DNA of 64,000 bases, from positions 208,693 to 272,692 of the forward strand of contig NZ_BMXP01000004.1 in NCBI RefSeq assembly GCF_014651815.1, in the 5' to 3' direction. The DNA comes from Alteromonas halophila (GTDB lineage Bacteria > Pseudomonadota > Gammaproteobacteria > Enterobacterales > Alteromonadaceae). The notes under the pieces were generated by a model. The model did not search any database and had not been told where the DNA came from. It was given only the letters and a program-made list of their open reading frames with translations. Both the position numbers and the translations under genes were made by a program. Below, one piece after another: positions 28,376 to 37,995 of the stretch (within the stretch, counting starts at the first letter, position 1; each line of letters starts with the position of its first letter).

Positions 28376-28996
28376 TCAGGGCTTTTCAGCACGCTCACAG
28401 TTTTGTGCGACGAACTCTGAGTCTTCTGTGGTTACCACTAACGAGCGTTGCTGCGGGCAGAGGTATGCCCTCACCTGCCCTTCAAAATTACTGTCTATGG
28501 CTGTGGCGATGCTGGCAAGCGACCCGGAGATGGTGCTGTCCATCTGAAACTGATGTTTTATGACAAAGTCCTGGTCCAGATCCCAGATAACCTGCATGCC
28601 TTCCTGCTGGGCATACTGCGAAATAGCCTCACGCAGGGTTGTGCCCGCTTTGAAGGTGCGAAACTTGTGCTCTCCGGTCCAGCGCTCACTCACCGGCCGG
28701 CTCTGACTCGACATGCTGGCCAGCTTATTATCCAGACTTTGGTCTGCGCCGCCCACATCCACCACAAAGTCGCCAACGTCTTCTTTTATAGGATCAGAAG
28801 ACGACATTCTGAACTCCCGGTAAAACTCACTAAGCCCAGACGACACTGACTTATCTTTTTTCTCGCCTTCGGGCACCGGTTTTTGTTCCTGCTCCTGTTG
28901 CAGAAATATCACCACGCCAGCGACAATCACTAGTGCCAGCGCCAGGCCAATATGGCGGGCCCAGAACATCGTGCTGGAAAAACTTTTTTGCGGCAT
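28376..28996 (-). CDS. TcpQ-like C-terminal domain membrane protein
   Basis: A 206-residue protein with one N-terminal membrane span (residues 15-33), a charged linker, and a C-terminal domain (FKAGTTLREAISQYAQQEGM then VIWDLDQDFVIKH, near 112-145) resembling the TcpQ C-terminal domain, a secretin N0/STN-like fold found in pilus and secretion accessory proteins. No pilus or secretin genes lie nearby, so it is an orphan; a peptidoglycan or outer-membrane-partner role is only possible. It is convergent with glnE, 11 bases apart. Confidence 0.6.
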   Translation of the reverse strand: MPQKSFSSTMFWARHIGLALALVIVAGVVIFLQQEQEQKPVPEGEKKDKSVSSGLSEFYREFRMSSSDPIKEDVGDFVVDVGGADQSLDNKLASMSSQSRPVSERWTGEHKFRTFKAGTTLREAISQYAQQEGMQVIWDLDQDFVIKHQFQMDSTISGSLASIATAIDSNFEGQVRAYLCPQQRSLVVTTEDSEFVAQNCERAEKP

Positions 28997-29148
28997 GCTG
29001 GCTCTTTCAGACCGTTTAAATTAAATGCATGTTACTTCGAATTGTTTGGCAGATTCAACTTTTCAGCATGGTCATAGCTTCATTGCCAGCGAACAGGCCG
29101 ACTTGCCGCAGGGACTTCTACGATGTGCAGGCAGCAGGTGCTTTACGA

Positions 29149-30081
29149 TTACTGATAGTAAGAGGGCATATCGGCCTGAGGGCGTGTTTTAAAACGCTTG
29201 TGCATCCACAGATAACTTTCCGGCTGCTCTTCAATCAGGCCAATGATTTCCTGATTCAGGTAAGTGAGTGCTGTTTCATTGTCCATGTCCCGAAGGTCCT
29301 GCTCAAGGGGCGGATAAAATTTAACCTTATACCCCTTGTCGGTGAACTGTGAACTTATCAATAAGGGCGTTGCCTCGGTACGGCGAATGAACATCATGGT
29401 TGCGGTGGTGGTCGCTGCATCACTCACGCCCCCAAAGGGCACAAAAATACTCTGGACGCGACCATAATCCTGATCGGGCAGATATAAACACAATTCCTTG
29501 TCATCCAGCGCTGCCAGCAACGCTTTGGCATTGCGTTTATGGATCATGTACTTGTTTGAGCGATTGCGGCCATGATACTGAAGATAGTCGACCAGCGGAT
29601 TGTTATGTTTGCGGTAAAATGCAATGCTCGGATGTGTATACCCTAGGCCACGACAGGCAAACTCCAGATTCATATTATGGATAGCCATACCAAACACCCC
29701 ATGTCCGCGCTGCAACGCCTGCTCGACATGCTCGTAACCTTCCACCACAAAGTGTTTTTTCACCCGCCATGTTGGCCACCACCAGCCCATCGCGGTTTCA
29801 AACAGCGCCATTCCGGTACGCCGAACATTCTCATTCACAATTTTTTCGCGCTCTGCATCACTCAGCTCAGGAAAGCAGAGTGCTATATTACGCCGGGCAA
29901 CCTTCGCGCGTTTTGGCGCGGCAAGCACAATCAACCGTCCAACACCGGCGCCAAGGGCACGTATCACCGGCAATGGTAACCAGGTAATACCATACAGCAC
30001 GACGACACCAAGCCAGACTCCCCAGTACTTGGGTGATAGAAAACTGATTTTAAATGAGGGAGGTGTGATTGCTGAGGACAC
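29149..30081 (-). CDS. lpxL: LpxL/LpxP-family lipid A acyltransferase
   Basis: A 310-residue inner-membrane acyltransferase: N-terminal span near residues 18-40, then the catalytic HX4E motif (AIHNMNLEF near residue 132), CLYLPDQDYG near 195, and YLWMHKRFKTRP near the end, all standard for LpxL/HtrB. It transfers a fatty acyl chain from acyl-ACP to Kdo2-lipid IVA in lipid A assembly. LpxL and LpxP cannot be separated from sequence alone, so the symbol marks the family. A nested inverted repeat lies just upstream of the start. Confidence 0.87.
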   Translation of the reverse strand: MSSAITPPSFKISFLSPKYWGVWLGVVVLYGITWLPLPVIRALGAGVGRLIVLAAPKRAKVARRNIALCFPELSDAEREKIVNENVRRTGMALFETAMGWWWPTWRVKKHFVVEGYEHVEQALQRGHGVFGMAIHNMNLEFACRGLGYTHPSIAFYRKHNNPLVDYLQYHGRNRSNKYMIHKRNAKALLAALDDKELCLYLPDQDYGRVQSIFVPFGGVSDAATTTATMMFIRRTEATPLLISSQFTDKGYKVKFYPPLEQDLRDMDNETALTYLNQEIIGLIEEQPESYLWMHKRFKTRPQADMPSYYQ

Positions 30082-30086
30082 GCTGA

Positions 30087-30146
30087 GGGTTCCAGGAACG
30101 TTACAAAGAGCGCTATTGTAACGATCGCACCTTGTATCTGGAACCC
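30087..30146. repeat. Nested inverted repeat upstream of lpxL
   Basis: GGGTTCCAG (30087-30095) pairs with CTGGAACCC (30138-30146), and inside it CGTTACAA (30099-30106) pairs with TTGTAACG (30116-30123). It occupies most of the gap between lpxL and the DUF3081-like gene. It has no T run, so it may be an RNA leader structure or protein-binding site rather than a terminator. Confidence 0.5.
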
Positions 30147-30156
30147 CAGGGAGAGA

Positions 30157-30414
30157 TTAATACTCTTTATCTATCGCTTTTAGTTTTTTCTCAAAGCTTT
30201 CGTAATCGTCTCGGGATTCATAATCGAAGTGATACTGACTGTGAAAACCAAACGAAAGTTTAACCTTGGCATCTTCAATAAAAAGCGTATAGCCATCCAG
30301 GTCGGTAAACGCCTTGATGCCGTTTAGGTGATACTCATCGCCCTTCTTTTCGCCAAACTTTCTGATTTTGTCGAACACCTGAAGTAAATACTTTGAATCG
30401 AGTTCGTTCTTCAT
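30157..30414 (-). CDS. DUF3081-like small protein
   Basis: An 85-residue acidic and lysine-rich protein starting MKNELDSKYLLQVFDKIRKF, with HLNGIKAFTDLDGYTLFIED, resembling the small DUF3081 family of marine gammaproteobacteria, whose function is unknown. An upstream in-frame ATG at 30453 exists, but AGGA 10 bases before the ATG at 30414 decides the shorter form. Read in the same direction as lpxL across the inverted repeat, so it may be co-transcribed with it. Confidence 0.65.
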   Translation of the reverse strand: MKNELDSKYLLQVFDKIRKFGEKKGDEYHLNGIKAFTDLDGYTLFIEDAKVKLSFGFHSQYHFDYESRDDYESFEKKLKAIDKEY

Positions 30415-30513
30415 TACTGTCTCGTCCTTAGTTTCTTTAGAATGGGTACTCACTCACCTTTACTTTAGATTACTCCTGCATATCAGCCCGCTTGCTTAGT
30501 TAACTATTTCGCG

Positions 30514-31071
30514 TTAGTTAAAATTATAGCGAAAACCTATACCGACATAATGCGTGGAGAAGTCTTCCTCACCTGCCAGGTAGGTATATTCAAACCGTAG
30601 CATGCTGCGCATACCAATATTGTAGTCATAGCCAAGGCCCACCATACCTGCCACGATCCCCTCATCAAACCGGCATGCGCCGCTCTGCAGGCCACCCAGG
30701 CGACATTCCCCGGCTTCACTGGGTGCTTCACTGCCATTAATATCGGCCTTCGCTATGCCAAGTTTGTAAAACAGTTCACCCTGCAGACTACTGGCTTTGC
30801 CAAGAATAGCCAGATAGAGGGCGCCGGTCTCCATACCACTGTCTTGCGATACATCATCAAGCAATTGCAGGTAGCCAGCTTCAACATACCATTGAGGATG
30901 AAACTGGTGCCCCACGGCCAGGTTGTAGCCGGTCCCGTCAAGCGACTGCTCACTAAATTCTGAGTCGCTGTAGCCTACACCCACGGTGCCGTACATTTTT
31001 TCCGTCGCCAGCGCCTGGCCACTGAGTAACAGTGAAGCCGCTGCCACAAAGCATTTAATGTTCATAGTCAT
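30514..31071 (-). CDS. Small outer-membrane beta-barrel protein
   Basis: A 185-residue protein with a signal peptide (cleavage near ALA, residue 22) and about eight beta strands ending MLRFEYTYLAG...YVGIGFRYNFN, with terminal aromatic residues for barrel insertion (OMP_b-brl/OmpW-like size). A pair of cysteines in ECRLGGLQSGACR could form a loop disulfide. It follows the larger barrel gene by 2 bases and is the last gene of the four-gene RND operon. Its job there is unknown. Confidence 0.72.
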   Translation of the reverse strand: MTMNIKCFVAAASLLLSGQALATEKMYGTVGVGYSDSEFSEQSLDGTGYNLAVGHQFHPQWYVEAGYLQLLDDVSQDSGMETGALYLAILGKASSLQGELFYKLGIAKADINGSEAPSEAGECRLGGLQSGACRFDEGIVAGMVGLGYDYNIGMRSMLRFEYTYLAGEEDFSTHYVGIGFRYNFN

Positions 31072-31073
31072 CC

Positions 31074-32264
31074 TTAAAAGAAGTATTCCAGTGTAAATTG
31101 CAGGTGATCATCGCGGCGAATGAAGTAGTAAGTATCGTCCGGTGTATCGGATGCAAAAAAGTACGCATCGAGACTCCAGCGCCAGTTATCCGTAATTCGA
31201 CTGGATGCCTCGATAAAGGCACTGTAGGTATCGGTGTTATCAAGATCCTGAACAAAACCGGTTAATACTTCGGTTCCGTCGATGTCGTTCCAGACCCACC
31301 GCAACCCAGCCATGAGGTCGTTTTGTGCAATGGCAAAGTAGTTATTTTCACGCTCATCAAACTGATATTCCATCAGCACACCCAGGTCATACTGGGTGTC
31401 GAAAACACCTACCGTAGTATGCTCAAACCCGGCTACCAGGGCACCAAAGTCCTCCTGCTGGCCAGTCCGGTAAATGGCTTCCATTTTCCAGAGCCATGCC
31501 CCCTGCACAGTTAGCACGTCCACACCAACCTGCTCTATCTGCGCATAATACGGCCTGATTACTGGCGACTCAGTCGTTAAATCGGGCTCAAGCAGCTCGG
31601 GCTCCCGGGTGGTGCCGTCAAAGTACGACAGGCCCACTTCCCACATGCCCAGGCTGCGCTGCCAGCGAAACGCGTAGTCGATATGGCGCTCTTCGTCATC
31701 CGACTCGTACACCGCCGCACTGCCATCAATGGGTAGCGGTGGCCGCATACGCCCCTCATTATCACTGAAGGTGCGCTCACGAAAATACGGCAAAATGTAG
31801 GCAGAAAACGTACCGTAATCGTTGTACCAGCGAAGGTTTACCATGGGCTGACCCAGTTTATCTTCACCATCCACGGCTTCCACGGCATCCGTCTGGTTGA
31901 TGATGTCCACCAGATGGACTGATTCTGCCTGCCCCCAGAAAACCTTGCCGATGCCAACACGGGTTTCCCAGTCGTCTGCAACATGCAGCCACATCAGCTC
32001 GCGCATATCCACGTGAGTTCGGTTATCGTCGACGGAGTCATACCGCAAAAACGGCTTGACCAGCAGACTGTCATCGCCTGAATTCCACTGCGTGTAGAAT
32101 TCGGGTTCGGCAAAAACAGAAAGCTGTTTGCGCTCCTGCTCAGGATAAGCCGGATCCTGCATAAAGTAGCGGAAATCCCCGCCAGCGCGCCCGGCAAACT
32201 CTATCTCAGCAAACGCCGGCATTGCCGCCAGCATGCCAAGGCAAAAGGTTACGGTTTTGTTCAC
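31074..32264 (-). CDS. Predicted outer-membrane porin-like protein
   Basis: A 396-residue protein with a signal peptide (MNKTVTFCLGMLAAMPAFAE) followed by repeated aromatic amphipathic beta strands, and ending LQFTLEYFF, an outer-membrane assembly signal. No named family is certain; it looks like the alginate-export/DUF1302-type barrels that accompany RND exporters of the MMPL/HAE3 group with a LolA-like partner. It lies 3 bases after the LolA-like gene. Export or sensing of a lipid or hydrophobic compound is the inference. Confidence 0.65.
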   Translation of the reverse strand: MNKTVTFCLGMLAAMPAFAEIEFAGRAGGDFRYFMQDPAYPEQERKQLSVFAEPEFYTQWNSGDDSLLVKPFLRYDSVDDNRTHVDMRELMWLHVADDWETRVGIGKVFWGQAESVHLVDIINQTDAVEAVDGEDKLGQPMVNLRWYNDYGTFSAYILPYFRERTFSDNEGRMRPPLPIDGSAAVYESDDEERHIDYAFRWQRSLGMWEVGLSYFDGTTREPELLEPDLTTESPVIRPYYAQIEQVGVDVLTVQGAWLWKMEAIYRTGQQEDFGALVAGFEHTTVGVFDTQYDLGVLMEYQFDERENNYFAIAQNDLMAGLRWVWNDIDGTEVLTGFVQDLDNTDTYSAFIEASSRITDNWRWSLDAYFFASDTPDDTYYFIRRDDHLQFTLEYFF

Positions 32265-32267
32265 TGC

Positions 32268-33083
32268 TTATCGTGCTCTTCTTAAACTGTTTTTATCAAA
32301 GTCGGACTCGTCAATGCCTACATCAAAGGCCAGGGACTCAGTAATAAGTTCTGTCGATTTGTTGGTTTGCTCGTTATACATATAACTAACCATCGGCCGC
32401 CAGAATGCATCTTTATAAAGTTTAAAGTCTTTAAACTCGAGGGTCTTCAGCAAATCGCCTTTCTTGTCATAAAACTCCACTTTGTGCACGCGATAGTGCT
32501 CTTTATCCAGCCATACGCGCTGACGCGAGTAACCGGAAAACTCATAGCGGGGGAACTGGTCAAGAATAAACATATCCTGGCCATCCAGCGTTTCATCGCC
32601 CACGTATTCGTAGTCAAATTTCTCGACTTCATAAGAGGTCATGTCTTCAAACGCAAATTCACTGCCCATGAAAGGGCCGGATTTATTGCGCGAGGCGATA
32701 CGCTTCACGCGTTTGAGCGCAGGCAGGTAAATCCATTGTTCGTCTGGCTCAACCACGTGGGAAAAGCTGAGAAATGCGGTACCGCTCACATCCCGGGGTG
32801 ACTGAAACACCGTCATGGCTTTATCACCGTCATTCTCCACTTCGATGGTGTCGACTTTCATTTCCCGGGTCGCTTCCTGCCCCTGGGCATTGCGCAGGAT
32901 CATTGTGACTTCTGAACGGGAATTGTTCCAGCCGCGATCACGGGCCTTACGCTCTTTGGCAATTTCAAGCCCTTTGGCTGTGGCATCGTCGCCCGCCGTT
33001 GTTTGATTGCCGGTCTGCGCCTGAATAGCTGACGCAAACGCGACAACGATCAGACCCGCAAAAAACTTATTGGTTAACCGCAT
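32268..33083 (-). CDS. LolA-like outer-membrane lipoprotein-sorting protein
   Basis: A 271-residue periplasmic protein with a signal peptide (cleavage near IQAQ, residue 23) and an unclosed-barrel LolA-like domain (VEVENDGDKAMTVFQSPRDV, DEQWIYLPALKRVKRIASRN, GSEFAFEDMTSYEVEKFDYE). It belongs to the group annotated as outer-membrane lipoprotein-sorting protein that is encoded beside MMPL-type RND exporters; it probably carries a lipid from the RND protein to the outer membrane, not general lipoproteins. It overlaps the RND gene by 17 bases. Confidence 0.8.
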   Translation of the reverse strand: MRLTNKFFAGLIVVAFASAIQAQTGNQTTAGDDATAKGLEIAKERKARDRGWNNSRSEVTMILRNAQGQEATREMKVDTIEVENDGDKAMTVFQSPRDVSGTAFLSFSHVVEPDEQWIYLPALKRVKRIASRNKSGPFMGSEFAFEDMTSYEVEKFDYEYVGDETLDGQDMFILDQFPRYEFSGYSRQRVWLDKEHYRVHKVEFYDKKGDLLKTLEFKDFKLYKDAFWRPMVSYMYNEQTNKSTELITESLAFDVGIDESDFDKNSLRRAR

Positions 33084-35397
33084 CCGCGTGTCCCCCTGGT
33101 TGTTGTTTGTCTCTGTCCAGCCACAGTAAAAACGCTGGCAGGAATAATAAATCGATTAACAGGGCTGCAATAATGATGATCACGGTTAACAGCCCCATAT
33201 GCGCATTGAGCAGGAAACTGGAGAAGGTTAACACGCCAAAGCCCGCTGCCAGTACCACTGTAGTCGTAGTTAATGCCATACCTACCGTTCTGAATGCATA
33301 CCTTACACTGTCACTCACTGACTTCTGTTGCATACGCGCAGACTGGTATTTGGATAAGAAATGAACCGTGTCATCAACAATAATCCCCATGGTCATACTT
33401 AGTACGACGGACAGCGCCATATTGATTTCACCACTCACCATCCCCCAGATCCCAAAGCCAACCCCGGCCGGGATAAGGTTTGTCATCAAACTTACCAGCC
33501 CCAGTCGCCATGACCGCAGAGCTATAACTATCAGACCCGATATTAGCACCAGGGCCAGCACCGTGCCCCACACCATGCTTTTCATATTACGCTCGCCAAT
33601 ATGGGCGAACATCAATGGCGGGCTGGCAGCCGTAATGCGCAGGTCAGCATTCAGTGACGCAAACTTTTCTTTGGCCTCACGCTCAAAGGCGGTGAATTCC
33701 TTACTCCCCAGATTATCCAGCATAGCAACGATCCGCAGTGCTGACTTATCAATGTCCATCTGATTATTCAGATCCAGACCATAGGGTAGTGACATTTCGT
33801 ACAACAGCACATACTGCGATGCCAGCTCACGGTCCTCTGGCAACCGGTAATAGCTTTGATCATCGTTGTGCATGTTCATATTCAGGCGCTTCATGGTATC
33901 GGTGAAGCTCAGCACATGATGCACAACTTCCTGTTCGCGCAACCACTGACTAAACGCTTCTACATCTTCCAGCACCTCAGGATCAGTGATGCCATACGCG
34001 GTATCGGTATAGATGACAAAATCAATATTCGACATGCCGCCCATGGTCTTCTCATGTTCATTCACCGCCTGACGGAACGTGCTACTGTCATCAAAGTAGC
34101 GCACTGCCACATCATTGAGTTCATTGTTGGTAGAGAAAAGTGTCGCCACCAGCAATACCAGCGCAGAAAATGGCAGGACACGGCGATAGTTCCGGGTCAT
34201 CCACTCGCCCATACCATCGAATGCCCGGCCACTTTGTTCCCCCCCTGACGAGGCAAGGGTTGGGCCTATCATCAGCATGGCCGGCAACAGGATAAGTGAA
34301 AGCACACAGGCCAGCAGCACCCCACCTGCAGTCATATTGCCAAGGTCTGATAACACCGGCACGGCAGAGAAGTTCAGCATTAAAAAGCCTATAGCCGTTG
34401 TCACACTGGTGATCACCACCGGACGCACATTCAGCTTAAGACTGGCAATAATGGCGTCACGCTTGGCAAGCCCCTCGCGAAGGTACTGCTTCACGCCAAC
34501 CAGAACATGGATACAGTCTGCCACTGCAAGGGTAGTCACCATGGTTGGCACATTGACGGTGGCGGTGCTTAAGAATAATCCGGCCCATCCGGCCATTCCC
34601 ACGGTCACTGCAATAGAGATAATCACCACCACCATGGTACTTATCGACGCAAACACCGACTGTGTGATAAGCCCAATCATTACCGCAATCACCAAAAACA
34701 TGAGCGGTACCAGCGTCTGCGTATCTTCCTGGGCGGCTACCGCGAACGCGTCGTTCATGATCACCATACCGGTCAGATAAATATCGTGACCCGGGTATGC
34801 CTGCTCATATTGCTGTTTTAACTCGTTGGCGAAGGTCGCAATTTGCATCACTTCCTGAGTCTGATCCCCGTCCGGTAACTGAATGGTCACATTCACGACC
34901 GCCGCTTCTCCCCCGGCCGACATCAGTCGCCCGTCAATTTCGGGGGTGTCATGGGCAATATCATGCACTTGTTGCGTGCGTTCAGCGCTCACCTCCGGCT
35001 GCGCAATCAGGTCTGTCACTATCAGATCATCCTGCTCGGCATAGGTATGCTGATAGTTCGACAGCGACTCCACCCTGGTCGACAGCGGGATCTGCCAGGC
35101 ATCCTCAGTCAGACCATAAATAAGCGAAAAGGTTTTTGGCGTAAAAATATCCTTACCCTTCGGCACAATAAGAAATGCCACATTTTCACTTTTGTTGAAA
35201 ATATTCTGCATTTCCTCAAATGCCATGCGCTGAGGATTGTCTTTTTCGAAGAAAACTTTGTAGTCACCACGAAAATACAGGTTTTTGCCACCGATAGCGG
35301 CCAGTACGGTAACCAGCACACACAGCGCGATAATCAGCTTGGGTGCATTCAGGCACCGGGTCATCCAGTGAGGCGTCGATTGCATGGGTGTTGTCAT
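33067..35397 (-). CDS. RND superfamily exporter, MMPL/HAE3 type
   Basis: A 776-residue permease with the two-fold RND layout: one span near residue 20 and a large periplasmic loop, a block of five spans (about 230-390), then the same again (span near 418, loop, spans 625-770). VVLSMTMGIIVDDTVHFLSK in the second half contains the acidic residues expected for proton coupling. It is shorter than AcrB and lacks a fusion-protein partner, like the HAE3 exporters of hydrophobic lipids. First gene of a tight operon with the LolA-like protein and two outer-membrane proteins; the substrate is unknown. Confidence 0.83.
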   Translation of the reverse strand: MTTPMQSTPHWMTRCLNAPKLIIALCVLVTVLAAIGGKNLYFRGDYKVFFEKDNPQRMAFEEMQNIFNKSENVAFLIVPKGKDIFTPKTFSLIYGLTEDAWQIPLSTRVESLSNYQHTYAEQDDLIVTDLIAQPEVSAERTQQVHDIAHDTPEIDGRLMSAGGEAAVVNVTIQLPDGDQTQEVMQIATFANELKQQYEQAYPGHDIYLTGMVIMNDAFAVAAQEDTQTLVPLMFLVIAVMIGLITQSVFASISTMVVVIISIAVTVGMAGWAGLFLSTATVNVPTMVTTLAVADCIHVLVGVKQYLREGLAKRDAIIASLKLNVRPVVITSVTTAIGFLMLNFSAVPVLSDLGNMTAGGVLLACVLSLILLPAMLMIGPTLASSGGEQSGRAFDGMGEWMTRNYRRVLPFSALVLLVATLFSTNNELNDVAVRYFDDSSTFRQAVNEHEKTMGGMSNIDFVIYTDTAYGITDPEVLEDVEAFSQWLREQEVVHHVLSFTDTMKRLNMNMHNDDQSYYRLPEDRELASQYVLLYEMSLPYGLDLNNQMDIDKSALRIVAMLDNLGSKEFTAFEREAKEKFASLNADLRITAASPPLMFAHIGERNMKSMVWGTVLALVLISGLIVIALRSWRLGLVSLMTNLIPAGVGFGIWGMVSGEINMALSVVLSMTMGIIVDDTVHFLSKYQSARMQQKSVSDSVRYAFRTVGMALTTTTVVLAAGFGVLTFSSFLLNAHMGLLTVIIIIAALLIDLLFLPAFLLWLDRDKQQPGGHADAVNQ

Positions 35398-35586
35398 TTG
35401 ATGAGTTTCCTGCCCAGTCTATCCGTTATTGTCAGAGTAGTATAATGATGCTGCTGCGTACATATCCCCGGCCGGCCCAATTTTTTCGGCATTTCACCGC
35501 CTTCAGCGCTTCTGTCGCGACCGCAATTATTGCCTTAAACCGTTGTAATTTGATCTTTTAAAATTTCTGTGCAATATTGTTAACAC

Positions 35587-35601
35587 AACTGGTCAGATGA
35601 G
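35587..35601. promoter_or_regulatory. Possible FadR-like operator half-site
   Basis: AACTGGTCAGA matches the left side of the E. coli FadR operator consensus (AACTGGTCNGACCAGTT), but the right half is degenerate. It sits 3 bases before the fadE start, where a bound repressor could block transcription or simply overlap the ribosome site. Fatty-acid control of fadE by FadR is known in Enterobacteria and relatives; here it is inferred. Confidence 0.35.
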
Positions 35602-35604
35602 CGG

Positions 35605-37866
35605 ATGAGTCTTATGAGTATTAGAACGAGCTTGAAGAAAGTCTTACCTCCAATTTCGATTACAGAGCAGGAAGCACTGGATGCAGGCGACGTATGGATC
35701 GAGTCGTCGATTTATCAGGGTAAGCCTGATATGCAGGCGTTGCGTGATGTACCCCGCGCCAAACTGAGTAAAGATGAACAGGAATTCCTTGATGGCCCGG
35801 TAACAGAACTGCTGGGCATGATCGATGATTTCGAACTGGGAAATGGCAAGCATATTCCTCAGGAAATTCTGGATTTCCTTGGGAAGAATCGCTTCTTCTC
35901 AATGATTATTCCGAAAAAGTTCGGCGGGCTTGAGTTTAGCCCCTATGCCAACTCAACCATTGTTGCCACCATTGCAGCGAAAAGCGGTGCGATTGCCGTT
36001 ACCGTTATGGTACCTAACTCGTTAGGCCCCGGTGAACTGCTGATGCACTATGGTACCAACGAACAACAGGATTACTGGCTGCCCCGGTTATCCGATGGCC
36101 GCGATATCCCGTGCTTTGCATTAACCAGCCCGGAAGCCGGCTCTGATGCCGGTGCCATTCCGGATGCGGCTATCGTCACCAAAGGTGAGTTCAACGGTGA
36201 AGAAGTCCTGGGTCTGCGGGTAAGCTGGGACAAGCGTTATATTACGCTTGCACCTATCGCGACCGTACTGGGTCTGGCATTTAAAGTATACGATCCTGAT
36301 CACCTGATGGGCGACAAGCTGGAGCTGGGTATCACCTGTGCGCTGCTGCCTAAGTCGCACCCCGGTGTTGAACTGGGTAACCGTCACGACCCGATGGGCG
36401 TGCGTTTCTACAACGGGACTACGCGCGGTAATGATGTGTTCATTCCTATGGACTTTATTATTGGCGGGCAGAAAAATATCGGTCGTGGCTGGCAGATGCT
36501 GGTGAGCTGCTTAGGGGCAGGCCGCGGAATTTCATTGCCTGCGATGGGTGTGGCGACCGGTCAGTCTGCGCTTAAAGGTACGGCAGAATATGCCTTTATC
36601 CGTGAGCAGTTTGGCCTGCCTATCGGCCGTTTCGAAGGTATTCAGGAAAAACTGGCCGATATTGCCGGTAAAACGTTCCTGCTGGAATCCATGCGGGTAC
36701 TGACCACTGAGGGACTGGGCACAGGCGTAAAACCGTCTGTCGTTACCGCGATTGCCAAATACCATATGACAGAGCTGGGCCGTGATGTGCTGAACTCTGC
36801 AATGGATGTACAGGCGGGTAAAGCGATCCAGCGCGGACCTCAAAATACACTGGCCAGTGGCTATTCGGCACTGCCCATCGCCATTACTGTGGAAGGTGCG
36901 AATATCCTGACCCGTAACCTGATGATCTTTGGTCAGGGCGCGATGCGCTGTCACCCTTACCTGAAGCAGATGGTTGACCTGATCCACAGTGATGAGTCCA
37001 GTGCAGACGGTCAGTTCAATAAAGTACTGCGCAAAACCATTGGCTTTAGTGTTGGCAATGCCATGCGCAGCATGGGTAACAGTTACCTGCCGTTTATGCG
37101 TAAAGCTGAGTCGTCGCTGCCAGAAGTACGCGGCTACGAAAAGCGCCTGAATAAGGTAGCGGCAAAACTGGCACCGCTGGCAGATTTATCGCTGGCGGTA
37201 CTGGGCGGCGATCTGAAAAAAGCAGAGCTGTTGTCAGCACGTTTAGGTGACGTAATGAGTTATCTCTACGGTGCCATGGCTGCGGTGCGTTTTTACGAGC
37301 AGCGTATTGAAGATCGCAAACTGGCACTGCCGTATTTTGAATACGCGATGCAGTGGTCGCTGCAACAGGCAGAAAAGGCAATTGCTGACTTTATCAACAA
37401 CTTCCCGAATGCCGGTGTGCGTGGTCTGATGCGCGTTCTGACAAACACGTATTCTAACAGTGTTCCAGGCATCAGCGACAAGCTAACACGCGAACTGGCT
37501 GTTGCTGCGATGCAGGACAACAGTGTGAAAGCTCAGCTGACCCACCTGGTTCGCCCGGTGGCCGGTGACGGAAACGACATCAACGAACAGGCATTTAAAG
37601 CCAAGCATGCGGTTTCTCACTTGCTTAAGAAGGTACAGAAAGCGCTGCGTAAAGAGCCTGTTATCCCGTTTGTCTCGTTTGAAAATGCACTGAGTAAGCT
37701 GCAGGAAAAGGGCATCATTGATGCTGACGAAGCAGCTAAACTGCATGATTACAACGAAAAACGTAAACTGGCTGTGCGTGTTGATGAATACACCTTTGAT
37801 ATGGAATTACTGCCTGCTGAGGAAACGCTGACAGCGGTTGAGTCAGACAGTCAGGATGCCGCCTAG
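35605..37866 (+). CDS. fadE: Acyl-CoA dehydrogenase
   Basis: A 753-residue FadE-type enzyme (E. coli 814): acyl-CoA dehydrogenase N-terminal, middle (CFALTSPEAGSDAGAIPDAA, FAD binding) and C-terminal domains, then the DUF1974-type C-terminal extension (about residues 460-740). It catalyses the first oxidation of fatty acid beta-oxidation, making trans-2-enoyl-CoA, and passes electrons to ETF. Start ATG 35605; another ATG at 35614 is possible. Monocistronic, with a clear terminator. Confidence 0.93.
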   Translation: MSLMSIRTSLKKVLPPISITEQEALDAGDVWIESSIYQGKPDMQALRDVPRAKLSKDEQEFLDGPVTELLGMIDDFELGNGKHIPQEILDFLGKNRFFSMIIPKKFGGLEFSPYANSTIVATIAAKSGAIAVTVMVPNSLGPGELLMHYGTNEQQDYWLPRLSDGRDIPCFALTSPEAGSDAGAIPDAAIVTKGEFNGEEVLGLRVSWDKRYITLAPIATVLGLAFKVYDPDHLMGDKLELGITCALLPKSHPGVELGNRHDPMGVRFYNGTTRGNDVFIPMDFIIGGQKNIGRGWQMLVSCLGAGRGISLPAMGVATGQSALKGTAEYAFIREQFGLPIGRFEGIQEKLADIAGKTFLLESMRVLTTEGLGTGVKPSVVTAIAKYHMTELGRDVLNSAMDVQAGKAIQRGPQNTLASGYSALPIAITVEGANILTRNLMIFGQGAMRCHPYLKQMVDLIHSDESSADGQFNKVLRKTIGFSVGNAMRSMGNSYLPFMRKAESSLPEVRGYEKRLNKVAAKLAPLADLSLAVLGGDLKKAELLSARLGDVMSYLYGAMAAVRFYEQRIEDRKLALPYFEYAMQWSLQQAEKAIADFINNFPNAGVRGLMRVLTNTYSNSVPGISDKLTRELAVAAMQDNSVKAQLTHLVRPVAGDGNDINEQAFKAKHAVSHLLKKVQKALRKEPVIPFVSFENALSKLQEKGIIDADEAAKLHDYNEKRKLAVRVDEYTFDMELLPAEETLTAVESDSQDAA

Positions 37867-37887
37867 CACGGCACATAATGTTTAGAG

Positions 37888-37913
37888 AAAGCGGTCCGTT
37901 GACCGCTTTTTTT
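37888..37913 (+). terminator. Rho-independent terminator of fadE
   Basis: GCGGTC (37891-37896), CGTT loop, GACCGC (37901-37906), flanked by AAA before and a run of seven T after; 22 bases past the stop. Confidence 0.92.
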
Positions 37914-37995
37914 ATGCCCGTATGACATAAGTAATTTGAGGTAAGCGCCAACTTCGGGTATTTTCCGCTAATGTCGTTTTTAATCAAAACTCACT

